From Lateolabrax maculatus (lineage: Eukaryota > Chordata > Actinopteri > Acropomatiformes > Lateolabracidae), in the NCBI GenBank assembly GCA_031216445.1, contig CM062218.1, positions 19,037,501 to 19,101,500 on the forward strand: 64,000 bases of DNA, read 5' to 3'. The notes beneath the pieces were generated by a model, which ran no database searches, was not told the DNA's origin, and saw only the letters and a program-made list of their open reading frames with translations. The position numbers and the translations under genes were made by a program. Below, piece after piece: positions 1 to 11,030 of the stretch. Position 1 is the first letter of the stretch. Every line of letters begins with the position of its first letter.

Positions 1-40
1 GATCCGTCTTTTCAGCACTCCCTGCGGCTACTGGATCAAG
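1..40 (+). CDS. khdrbs3: khdrbs3 coding exon 1, 3' end (cut by window edge)
   Basis: Reading from base 1 gives DPSFQHSLRLLDQ plus one leftover base, then a GTAAAC donor at 41. This matches the N-terminal QUA1 dimerisation segment of KHDRBS proteins, where the mammalian version, as I recall it, has DPSF.HALRLVNQE; it would correspond to about residues 17-30. The leftover G joins with AG of exon 2 to make the Glu codon of the EIEK motif, so phase and residue both support the junction 41.5 kb downstream. The start codon and the MEEKYLPEL-type beginning lie before the window. The piece is short, so the call rests on the combination of residues, donor and phase. Confidence 0.88.
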
Positions 41-467
41 GTAAACGTCCGCGGTGAAACGCGGAAGCCAAACACTTTCAAACACACCACGCCGCTCAGG
101 TCTGACGCTGGGCTGCATGGCTCCAGCCAGCCCGCCCACTCCAAGTTATAAATAAGAGGTTTTTTTATTTATTTTTTTTGGTGGATCTGCTTATGATTTC
201 CTGTTGTGTCCCTGGTCACGCTTAAATGGCGAGGACCTCTCAGCTCCGTGGCTCCTCTGCCAAGTCGCTGTGCACCCTCAAGGCGCCGTGCGCGGCCAGC
301 CTTCTGTGGTGTAGACACGAGCAGGCAGGGGCAGGTTTGACTAAAAGAATGCACCTGCTCCATCTCTCAGCCCAGAGGGTTCAGCTTAAACTTTTCATTT
401 GAAGTGGACGGCACATTAGACCATACATGTTGAAATCCTAAACCCCTGGCACCTCCAAATGAGGGTC

Positions 468-499
<32 letters not shown>

Positions 500-500
500 G
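468..500. repeat. (TTG)11 microsatellite
   Basis: Eleven perfect TTG units near the start of intron 1. The minus strand reads as poly-Gln in one chance frame, which is not a gene. Confidence 0.97.
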
Positions 501-817
501 CTGGTTTTGACCTGGCACAAAGCTGGGGAAAATGGCGATGAAGACAGCTGATGGCAAAAGTGAACGTTTGTGCAGAACATGCACCTGTTTTAGGTGGCAT
601 GGCATCCCATTGTCGCCCGCAGTTAATGGCTGGAAGCAGCAGGGAAACACTGAAACCATTTGACATCCCACTTTGCAGGCTGCAGTCATCTCCATCCCAT
701 GCAGACATGTGTAAGCCGTGGTGCAAGTGGTGGAATAATCGCACTCTTATTCAAATGTACATGTGTTTCCTCCTTTGAAGCAGTGGACGTGACTGAAATT
801 GAATTTTGAACGGATGG

Positions 818-841
818 AGCAGCAGCAGCAGCAGCAGCAGC
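818..841. repeat. (AGC)8 microsatellite
   Basis: Eight AGC units in intron 1, about 320 bp after the TTG repeat. Reads as poly-Leu on the minus strand in a chance frame. Confidence 0.96.
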
Positions 842-1328
842 GCTTTAATTAATCCGTTGCACAACCTTCTGCTTTGAAGCTGTCGGAATTTTGCAAACAC
901 TTCTCCAGACGCAGCCCCGTGGAGCTCCTCATGTGGGAAGTGCACAGTTGTAGCATCCAAGTGCATCCTTCAAGTACCACTCATGGGCTTTGTCTGGAGT
1001 CTAGCAGACTGTTGTTGGCTTTAAAGGTAACACACAAGCAGCCCCAGTCTGTGAACAGTCCTGCTGCACTGTAACTAATTCTATTGAAAGCCCAGATGCG
1101 GCTCCAGCACCAAGCTGTTTTTAGTCAGACAGCCATGTCCCCTCTAGTTGCTGCTTCCCAAACTTTTGGGACCTCAAGGGGTCCTTAAAAGGGTTCCAAA
1201 GGGGCCCCAGCAAAGAGAGGCCTGATTTCATTTTAATGTTGTTTACTTGCTGTACTTTGCCAAAGTGACATACAGAAAGACTTTCCTGGATGTCTCTGTC
1301 TGAATACCCAGTTCCTATAAGACTGCAA

Positions 1329-1640
1329 TTAATGTTTGTTTTCATTATTGATTAATCTGCTCTTTATTTTCTCACCTAGCTGATTAAAATCTAGTCAGAA
1401 AATAGTGACAAATGTCCCCCACAACGTCCTACCTCTTCAAATTGTTCGTCCTGTCCGACCAACAGTCCAAAGATATTCACTGTACAATAATGTAAAAAAG
1501 AGCTCAGCAGCAGATCCACCCAACTGTTTAATTGCACTATGAATATTTGGCATTCTTCCTTTAAAAATAACTTAAATATTAACCAAGGAGGGAAATACTG
1601 GCTAATAGATTTTCTTTTGATCCACTAATCGATTAACTGA
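1329..1640 (+). repeat. Dispersed teleost repeat (GATTAATC family), copy 1
   Basis: Contains the order ATTATTGATTAATCTG, TTTATTTTCTC, GTCAGAAAATAGTGA, a CCAACAGTCCAAAGATATTCA block and a final ACTAATCGATTAA. I recognise this order from a very common percomorph repeat, usually called an unclassified or MITE-like element. The copy is degenerate; name and class are from memory. Confidence 0.7.
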
Positions 1641-3749
1641 ATGTTACTTTCAATCCAGTTGACGGAATTGTTTCATCTCCACGTTACTTCCTCAAATTAT
1701 CACAAATGCTTCCTTCAGATTCACTCCTGTTGAATTTGCAGTGGAATGAGTTGCATTTTGGAATTGCTGACATGTTCTGACATGAAACTGTACTAATAAA
1801 ATAACTGTAATGTGCAGGTTTAGAGCAATGTGGCACATTCTTCAGTGTAGTGCAGAGAATGAAATATGTAAGCGCCAGTGACTCCAATTTTAACCGTCAT
1901 ACAGTACATTATCGCCTTTTCAATGAAATACCTCTGCACTTTTAGAATCACCATCTTCTGTTCAGAGTGTGTGTGTTGGAGTAATGGATGTGATGGATTG
2001 ACAATATCAGTCGCAGACTGGAGCCTTGTTTGAACGGTTAATGCATCCTTCAGGGAGCAGAATCATGTACAGTGAGGTGAATTCACTCCTGTCGGTGAGG
2101 AAGATAAGGTTGTGTTTTACTCAGCACTTTTTGTTATCAGCTGTTTTCGTTACTCAAATCTGGGTTAGTCTTCTTTTTTTTTTTCTTTTATTCCCCTCAC
2201 AAAGACGGCAGCACTGAATACGTAATACCAGTTAAAAGACACTTACCCACCACTTCCTTTGACAGTCTCTCTGAAAGTCCTTTATCCACACTGCAGGTCC
2301 TGTACAGAGGTATAGCAAATATTGGCCATTTCCCCAAATCAAATAAAAATGATGGAATACTTTGAGTATGAGGCAGGGCAAGCCCAAACATTATTTTCGA
2401 GTAAATCCTCCCCGTGTTTCACATTCAAATAGTTTTACCTAACACAAGCTCTTGATATAACGCTTCCAATAAAGTTAGTTTGGGATATTTCTGGTGGGGG
2501 CAAAGATTGCAGTTAGACACCATTGCAAGCGGCAGAATTAATCCGTGACATTTTATGAAGTAAGCAGAACTCTGCGGTGCATAAAAATTTGGCCGAAACA
2601 GTCTGCCACAACTCCAAAACTGTAAATACTGTTATCTCTCTCTTACACAACAGATGGAACACGATGCAGCTTAATAGAGCACTTCTTCTGCCATCTTGCT
2701 GATGAGTTCTGGACTTGATTATGCAATTGGCAGGGGATGCAGGGAACAGAGCTAAAGTAACTAGAGTTACTGCGTGCAAATGGCGAATATGAGATTACTC
2801 CAGGTCTGGAGGGACTTCCATTCAGGAGAAATTAGGGGAGTATTGTGTGTGAAGCTCGGGGACAGGGCGGGCTGCTTTGATAAGTTTGGGCCATTCGCGG
2901 AGCTCTTCTCCCAAAAGCACCATCTCTCTGCCCCCGTGACAAGCCTCATACAGGCAGCAGCAGACACTTGGAGCCGGAGAAATATCTTAAGCCAAAATAA
3001 GAGACAAGCAGGACCAGCAGCCTACATGGAATGAAAAATCCTCAGCAGCATACTAATAGAAAGCTTCTATGTATGGAAACACCTCGGGTGGCATGAAGTG
3101 AACCTGTTATTTACATGAAATCAGTGCTACTCTCCAGTACATGGGGGCAGAAGGGCAGCAAGCAGCACTTATTTCCAATATTGGTTCATCTGTTTTTTTG
3201 CAAAAATTCATTCTTACAAAAAAAGATCTCAACCCTACAGCTGTCAGGTTGTTATTTGACATTCTAATAACAATTCGGACGTGGAAAAAAATGAAATATT
3301 CAGTCTGACCCATCGCTCGCCCTGCTGCCCTCAGCAAACTAGGATATTGTTTTTGTTTTTCGATAACGCAGAATCGAGAAAACTAGCAAGTTGTGCCAGC
3401 AAGTCATGAAGGTTGCCAAAGAAGAAATGTGTTGAAAATGTGTGGATAAAGGGAGGGCTGTCTGCTGACTTTGTAAAATGCAACTTCCTCACAGTAACCT
3501 TAACCTTTTACTGAAGTGAACTGAATAACAGGAACCCTACAACGTTCTGTAGGATTAGGTTATGTACGTTATGTTTGAATACATTTTGAGTTTGTGTGAA
3601 TTCCTTTTAGCTTGATTTTTTGAAAATGTGACATCATCATTCATGATGGTTGTGAGATGTAATAGAAATCTTTGGAAGAATCTCGTACAGCAAATGTACC
3701 CCAAGTTAAAATTTAGTTTCTAGGCTCAAACGTTCATTTGTTTTATAAT
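1641..3749. other. Intronic stretch, nothing identified
   Basis: No exon, RNA gene or repeat recognised. 2780-2960 is GC-richer with mixed composition and could be a regulatory element; unproven. Confidence 0.5.
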
Positions 3750-3925
3750 ATGTCCAAAAAACTTACAATTTCCCAGTGCCTAGGGCGACATCTTCAATGA
3801 GCTTGTTTTGTCTAACAAACAGCTCAAAATGCAAGAATTTTCCATATAAAATTATATAAGACAGAAAATAAATGAAATAATGGAGACATTGTCAGAATTG
3901 TTGAAGATTAAAGTTTTTATGAAAA
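3750..3925 (+). repeat. Dispersed teleost repeat (GATTAATC family), copy 2
   Basis: A fragment with ATGTCCAAAAAACTTACAATTT, CCCAGTGCCTAGGGCGACATC and the TTGTTTTGTCTAACAAACAG block, matching the middle of the family seen at 1329-1640, the two sharing the TTGT(T)C..CC.ACCAACAG-type core in the same orientation. Flanks are very AT-rich. Confidence 0.6.
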
Positions 3926-6900
3926 AAGATTACTACTCTGACTACAAACCACAAATGCATTTAAATGGACATTTTGATCCCATTCGGGCCTTTGTCTTGG
4001 TCACCACACCCAATATATAATAGGCTGATACTGCCAAGGGTGATAAACATCTCAAAACAATCAACAAATTTAAGAGGTACACAATAAAAAATACATCAGT
4101 CCCAAAGAGTGTGGGTACAGAGACAATAATAGAATACATCATATATATTATGTATATCAAAAAAATCTCAAATATAGTAAAAATATCCAAAATGTTTGTA
4201 AATTATATAAAAAAAACATTAAAACATAGTTAATTATTGTAAAATATTGTAAACATCATTATTTGGATTACAGTAATTATTGCAGATTTTTGTCATTATA
4301 TATATATTATAAGATTCACATTGCTCAACAGTATAATGAATGTTACCTTTGACTGGATTTCCTAGAGAGCTTGTGTAAACAATAACACATTTAAAATGTG
4401 AAGTCACTCCCTGTGCCAGATGTATTCTGTCTGTTCAGTGTGTGGGTGCAGAGCAGCGTGCAGCCCACTCTGAATGTTTCAGGACCTCTGGCCCTGTTTG
4501 GACGTCTTAACCTCGGTGCTGCGCACAAGCTCCATATCTAGTGCTTTTTAATTGGATATTCCACAGCAGGAGCCCAGCACAATGTTTGCATTGCATTAAC
4601 CGCCTCAGCTATCTTACCTACAAAGAACACCCCCCCCAGAAAGTGTACATTATCTACACAGACTAGACAGGTGTGGGAAAGAATCCTATGACGCCCCGTC
4701 GTTAATTCATACATTACCATCTCATCAACAGAACAGAGGGGTATTTTTAGCTGTGCTTGAGTTTTGCCCCGAGTGAGAGCAGTTCCTGGGTTAGAATGCC
4801 CAGAAGTGAACAAAAATAAGCTTTGGCATGGGATCAAAGGCAGAGATATCGTTTTGTTGGGGAAACAGTGCTTGATAGCGATAATGATCTGCGAATCTGC
4901 GGCTGGCCGACACTCTGAGCCACACAGTGAGGCAGCCCCGAACCCTGTCTGAGGCCGAGAGCCGGCCGGTGGTCTGACCCGCAGATGTAGCGAACTTGCA
5001 AGTGAACTGTAAGAGGGCAGACGGGGAGGGGGAGCTCCAGCAACCCGCTTTGCATTCAGACGAGCAGTGGAAGGCTGCTGAGCGGTGCTGTGGCTGAGAG
5101 GTGTTTGCAGAGCTCTGTCTCTGCTTTGCTACGGCTCCCACTGGAATCAATGTAGGCCAGCACTAACACCGGCAGTCCGTCGTTCTCAGACGCGAGGGAT
5201 CACGTGGCTGCATTGATTTCACCGCTAATGTGGAACGCATGTTCTCGCTCCTCATGGCAGCTACGATGAGCCGATTGTGCTGTGATGTAGCTCTTTTCTC
5301 ACTCAGGAGCTGCACTCGATCGGCTGTAATACAGTTAAAATGTCAAACCTGGAATAGTAACATCCGTGTTGCGAGCAGACTAACTTACACACTAGTTGTA
5401 GTTCTCAATGCGGAATAATCAAATATATCATAACAGTGCTACGAGAAAGCCATGTGAAGTCATTTCTAGCTTTACTTGGATGAGCACAATTGATCCAGTC
5501 TAACATCTGGAAAGTAGCCACAAAGACAGAAGTGGCTTAAATGTTAAGTACAGTCAAAAATGTGTCAGTAGAATCTAGTATCGAAAACTGCCAGGTAAAG
5601 TTGGTATTCAAAGCGTGGTCAGATTCTAAAACAGTATTTAAGAATTGGTGCCATGAGTCAGATATTAAATTGGCCTATGCTTTATATCTGAATGTTTTGA
5701 ACAGTAGTATTGGTGTTCAGTAACAGTATCACTGTCCCTTTTTCTGGACCAGTTTTCTGCTCACACCCCCGTTAAAAAGTCCTGCCACAAAACAGAGCTT
5801 ATTAATAGCAAGTTGCTCCTCTCCAGCTGTTGGTTCCTTGGTCAAAGCGATTCCATCATCGCCCATGCAATCCCATCACCATATTGTGCAGGACACCGTC
5901 TCCACCTGGCGTGAAGCTCGCCTTGGGCTCGGCTTGTTGATGTTAATGTTGAGACTGTCAGATTTCCATGTTGAACATGGTGCTCCAGTACAAATCCTGC
6001 ATTCATATTTCAAACGCCACAAAGATGTCTCCTCCACCTGCATGCATACATTGCTGAGGGGCCTGCCTTGAGCTGTCTGCTAGGTCTGCTATCCAAGCGG
6101 AGACTCTCAATTAAAGCGGCCAGCCAGGGCCGCTTAAATAATGCAAAATGCACTTGTTTAGTTTGCTGAAAGCATATATACCACTTCTCTGGTAAGGAGA
6201 TCATTTTAAGATGCATTTTGCAAAGTCTTCAGTAGATCTTTAAATCTTAGGCATTAAATGCCAACTTTTTCACTAATTTAAATTTTTGATACTTTAGACA
6301 CATTTTATTCGGTACCAAAAAAGCCTTGTTCAAGCCGTGTTCAACTAGACCAGACGGTTTAGAGCTTTAATTGCAAGATGGATATTGAGAGTGAACAATA
6401 TAGCCTCTGCATCACTTATAAATCCATTAATAATCATTTTATTGGATGATAAAGCTCTCCACAGTGCTGCCCAAGACTGGACGCAGACAGACTAGGATAA
6501 CACTGGATTAGTTTGAAAAGGAGAATCTGTTTACTGTGCCTGAGGCCCAGAGACAAAGGGAGATAGGGATGGAAAAGAAAGAGAGGGTAGGAGTGGGTTG
6601 GCAGGGCTGTAGAGAAAGTAAGAGTCTCTTTCCCCAGGGAAAGGTTATTTGTTAGGGGGATTGTACCAAAGTCAGTAACAAAAGGGAAAATGCAATCTGA
6701 GAAGGGGGTGGGGTGGGGTTGGTTTGGAGGAGCAGAATGGAATGGAAGTTGAAATCGAAGGGGAAAAACGGTTATGGGAGGGCTGTCGTAGATGCGTTGG
6801 TAATAAATAAAAAAGCGGTGTCTTAAAAGAAAATATAGAATCTCAGGCTACTGTTCACCCCTGCTTCCATAACATACACCTCAATCTCATCTTCTGTAAC

Positions 6901-8848
6901 CAAAAACATGTTGTCGCCGAACGTACACTGTTCTTACAGGTGAAAAAACTAGAAGGAGTGGTGCATCTCATCCATGACTGAATCACTGTCATCACTGCTG
7001 CAGTGAGAGACAAGTGTGATTCCCTACTTCCTCGACGGGACAGGAGGGGTGTAAATTCATTGTTTCTTCATTTATGACACCCAAGACACTTCCAAAACAT
7101 ATGCGCCACTCCACACGTGTACATTAACATCCTTTTATGATGAAAGTGTTTTATTTTTGCTTCACATATGGTCGAGAAGGGGAAATATTTTCAGCCCAGT
7201 TTTTTTTTTTTCTGCACCAAACTGCCCTATTAGCGTTAATATTCGACTGTGGAGCTTGTTTTGATTTGAAGGGGTCCTTTCTGTGCCCCTGCCTTGATCT
7301 CCCTGCGGGCAGCCACTGCTTCCCTCTCCCTCTCCTTTATTTATGTCGTTTTGTGTGGTTGGCACCTCTATAGAGTGGATTGCACTGGATTAGCTTCTCC
7401 GCCTTCCCAACTGATCCGATCCATTTTGTGTAATCCAACTCAATTTAATTATGTTTATCGTTCCACCTCAGTGGTGCAGAGGAGCAGCAGCACACCTCCA
7501 CCAAGATAAGCCCGGGGACCTTGTGCCTTTTTGCTGGCAGAGCGTCTGCCTGAGCCTGTTGCTTTATAAACAGACGGTGTAAGTCACCTACACACTCAGT
7601 AAATACTGTGTTAGGTACAATATTATGATTCAGAGCATCTCTAAAACATCACTGTGACATGGAAAATATAGCCACGGTTGAAGATCATAACCTCAATTTT
7701 TGTTGTGGCGGGACTTTGTACAGTTTAGCAGGCTTTCCATCCCTCGCCCCCTCTGATGTTGGGAGAATTAATGTGCCCACTATGTATACAGTCTTCTTTG
7801 TTACTTCTGTGAGTGTAATCCTTGGCACTAGATATCAAAAGCTCACAATAATAGCCAACAATTCTTTGTAAAGCACCCTCTAGTCAGTGGGCACGGTTCA
7901 AGGGCTCACAGCCCGACCATGTTGAAAATCTGTCTTTTTCTTCTATCTGAATTTAGCAATTAATGACGTTACATTTTGTTGCAGGTTAAACGTATTTGCG
8001 CTCTATGGGTACTGATCTCAGGATTTCTATATGGCCAAGAAATGCCTCCAATCCAATCTCAGGCACTTGCAGTGTCTGACTTAACTGAGCAGCAGATGTA
8101 TAGCCCAGCAAGTAGTGAGGATGAAAGGAAAGAATAGACCCTGCTCTGTTTTCTGTCCTGAATGCTCCTCAGTCATCTGCACTGCCTCTGTAAAAAACCC
8201 CAGTTTATTACCCAGGGACTAATCTTCTATTTTAGTCTAGTTCTATTGTCAGGAAAAGCCTACTTTGTATTTTTTTATTTTTTTATTCAGTATTTTAATT
8301 GGGGAGTTGTGCTGCGATATACAGCTCTCTTTTCCAAAGGAGTCTTGTAATAGCACAGCATACAAAAAAAACTAAGGGAGCAGAACAACCACATACTGCA
8401 TGTCATGTAGAACATGCATATTGCAAAGTAAAAACCTAATTACTTTCCTCCTTAACCATAAATAAACGTTGATTATTCTTTCATAAGTAACCATTAACAG
8501 CATTAATCTTTGATGTGTTTAAGTCCAACTAAAATCACATTTAGTCAGAAATAATGTCAATGTGTTAAATGTAATGTTGATTTCTTAATTATTATTAAAA
8601 GAAAGAAGAAATATCAGAAATGCACCTTTGTTTCCGGCAGGTTGGAGGGGCGTGTCTGTGTCTTTTGATTGACAGCAGCTGGCAAGCTGAGCGCTGGTGT
8701 TACACCGTAGGGAACGAGAGACAAAGTAAACAAAGTTGCGCTATAGCCTACAAGTTGTGGGCAAGGATCACACCAGCATCTAACTGGACCAATGTATTTG
8801 CAGATACATTTAATGTGCTGCAGCTGAAAAGCTAATTAGCTATCTAGC
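3926..8848. other. Intronic stretch with AT-rich, GC-rich and purine-rich patches
   Basis: 3926-4330 is very AT-rich. 4890-5200 is clearly GC-richer. 6520-6790 is purine-rich with a GGGGGTGGGGTGGGG run at 6704-6718. No gene found in any of them. Confidence 0.5.
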
Positions 8849-9409
8849 AGGGATGCTCTGATCACGTATATTGGCCAATACACAGCGTGTATCACCCTCC
8901 TTTAGTAGTGTCAGCTGAGAGATGTGTGCAAGGGGCGATGTTGCTACCTATTTTCCTTATTAAACAGAAAAATACAACCGTTCACCTTGTGAATTCAAGG
9001 TTCTCTCTTTCACCGGCCTAAGACCAGCTTTATTGCCTGTTAATTCATCGTCAAACACACTTCATTCAAACTCGGCAGAAAAAAAAAATAAAACTCACCA
9101 AAACAGTCCTGGTTAGATGTGAAAATTCTTCGGAGGCAGACCATTAAATTAGCAAAATCAAATGACAAAAATCGCCTTCCCCCACCAAAAAAAAAAAAAA
9201 ATTCCGGTAATGGACTCCAATCGGATATATTTGTCCAATTGCCCAACCATCCAACACGGGATCCAACACAAATCATTTTGGGGGTGATTACTCCTTGAGG
9301 TTAGTTTGCATCATCGATCGTTTTTCATGATCGGCGATCTCCCAGTCGCATGTTTTTACTTTTAATTGTCCGATAACGGTTGGCGGCTAATCGATCTGGA
9401 CATCCCTTC
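8849..9409. mobile_element. Degenerate hAT-like MITE
   Basis: The left end AGGGATGCTCTGATC and the reverse complement of the right end AGGGATGTCCAGATC match at 11 of 15 positions. Just inside the right end the sequence has repeated CGATC/GATCG motifs, seen in known fish elements starting with this terminus. Flanking TATCTAGC (8841-8848) and TATCCAGC (9410-9417) match 7 of 8, compatible with an eroded 8-bp duplication although the right terminus is then offset by 2 bp. Boundaries are tentative. Confidence 0.5.
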
Positions 9410-10626
9410 TATCCAGCCCGCAAGCTGACGTTAGCCAGTCTACCCGGTGAATGTTTGTTTGGTCGCTTGTTCAACAAGCTAAGTTGCTGGATAAGACCTG
9501 TGTTCATGTTTGTCAGTTAGATAAGAAGGAAACTTTAGCAGGAGCGCTAAGTCAAGTCACAGTTTGCCTCAGGGTGAATGTGGGATGCTCTTCAGAGTCT
9601 GTGGCTCTTGTGCTGTGTGACCGTCGGCTCTGCCTTTGATAGAGCTGCTTTATGCAAAATTTGACTGGCTGTATCGGAAATAAGGTCTCCATCTACGTAG
9701 ATGCTTATTCTGTTGAATTAATGGAAAACCAAGGGGTGGCGTAATGACACCAAAAAGTAGAAAATAGAAATTCCTCTCTTTTAGTCTTTAGATTTTTTCT
9801 CAAAGAAGAACAAAGAACAGGTGACGTACAGATCAGATATGTATGCTGTAGAAGACAAAAATCAAGCAATTTAATTTAATTTAGACTTGAAGTATGAAAT
9901 GTCCCGCTCACCTTTTGAAAACAGAGAAAGAAGCACAGGCTTTGGGGGCGGTGGCAATGAATCTTTAACGAGCGAGGACGGTGGGATATCAGTAAATGAA
10001 AGTTAAGTGCGTTTTTCTGGGTTTTTGGAGCAGGAAAAGTTATCGTGTAATGTACTGAGGGAGGAGGAGAGATGGATGCTCATTTACCACCAGTGCCAGG
10101 AGACCTTTCCTCGTGTCCTGCTGGGCTGCTTGCCTCGCTGTGTCTCCCGTCTCTATTTTAAGAACCTGATATTAAAGCCTAATTGTGCTGAGAGTTTTTA
10201 GGGACATCTCCCTCTGTTTCTTGTGCCCCTTTTGTCCATCATATGGCATGCCGACAAATTCCTTAAAAATAGAATACGACGCAAAGCAAAGCACCTAATT
10301 CGCATGTGTTCGGAGTGGAAGTTTTTAAACAGACTGACCTCATCGCCTCATTTCCGTTAATACAGCATGGCGACCAGATGCAGCATGCACTGTATATTGT
10401 TTTTGTCAGCATGTTAAAATATCACTGCTGTTGCAATTGATTGTAAAACATTCATTAAGTCTTATAGGCTCCCCATAAACAAGGGGTCAAATGAGGATAT
10501 ACGACCCACATAACAAGCAGTTATCTGCTCTCTCCTCAGTAATAAAATCACACTGTTGCTGCCGTCTGTCTGACACTCCAACTAACGGCTCATATGTGCT
10601 CCTTCCCCGTGCCATTTGACAGCAGT

Positions 10627-10683
10627 TCTTGTTAAAGTTTGACCTAGGATTTGCCCAATAAGAGTCTTGTTAAAGTTTGACCT
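10627..10683 (+). repeat. 19-bp direct duplication
   Basis: TCTTGTTAAAGTTTGACCT at 10627-10645 is repeated exactly at 10665-10683, a 38-bp period. Local slippage duplication. Confidence 0.85.
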
Positions 10684-10997
10684 GGAAGTGGATCTCTGTC
10701 TGTCTGCTTGTTAAGTCTCCGTCTGTCTCTGCGGCCATCATTAGTCCGCTGAAAATGTTTGGAGCTTCTGTGGTGTTTTTTTTTTTTTTTGTTTATCCTT
10801 GACAAAACAAAGGCCTTGCAGCATACTGCGAGGAGTTCGCGGCTCTCCCGAAAGCAACACATTGGAATTTTAATCATTCAAAAGAGACAGATGTTCTGCG
10901 AGCTGAAATTATCCGGTCGGAACCATATAGCTAAAGCTTCTTGTTATTTGTATGTTGCTTGAATAAAAACATAGTTTAACTTAACAATACTTCTAGC

Positions 10998-11030
10998 ATC
11001 TAGCATAATTACAAAATAATTATGCTAGAT
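10998..11030. repeat. Perfect 14-bp inverted repeat (hairpin)
   Basis: ATCTAGCATAATTA at 10998-11011 and its exact reverse complement at 11017-11030 with a CAAAA loop. AT-rich, no T-tract, so not a terminator; may be a foldback remnant of a small element. Confidence 0.9.

Larger units (their letters stand above)
41..1328. other. Start of intron 1, no gene seen
   Basis: The first 300 bases keep some CpG and GC richness, as expected near a first exon. Two trinucleotide microsatellites follow. 1137-1230 has a CCCAAACTTTTGGG palindrome and GGGGTCC wording that looks transposon-derived but cannot be assigned. Confidence 0.6.

Noticed and set aside
4249..4258. TGTAAACATC, the miR-30 seed wording
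   Set aside because: The next bases do not follow miR-30, and the AT-rich surroundings show no matching hairpin arm.
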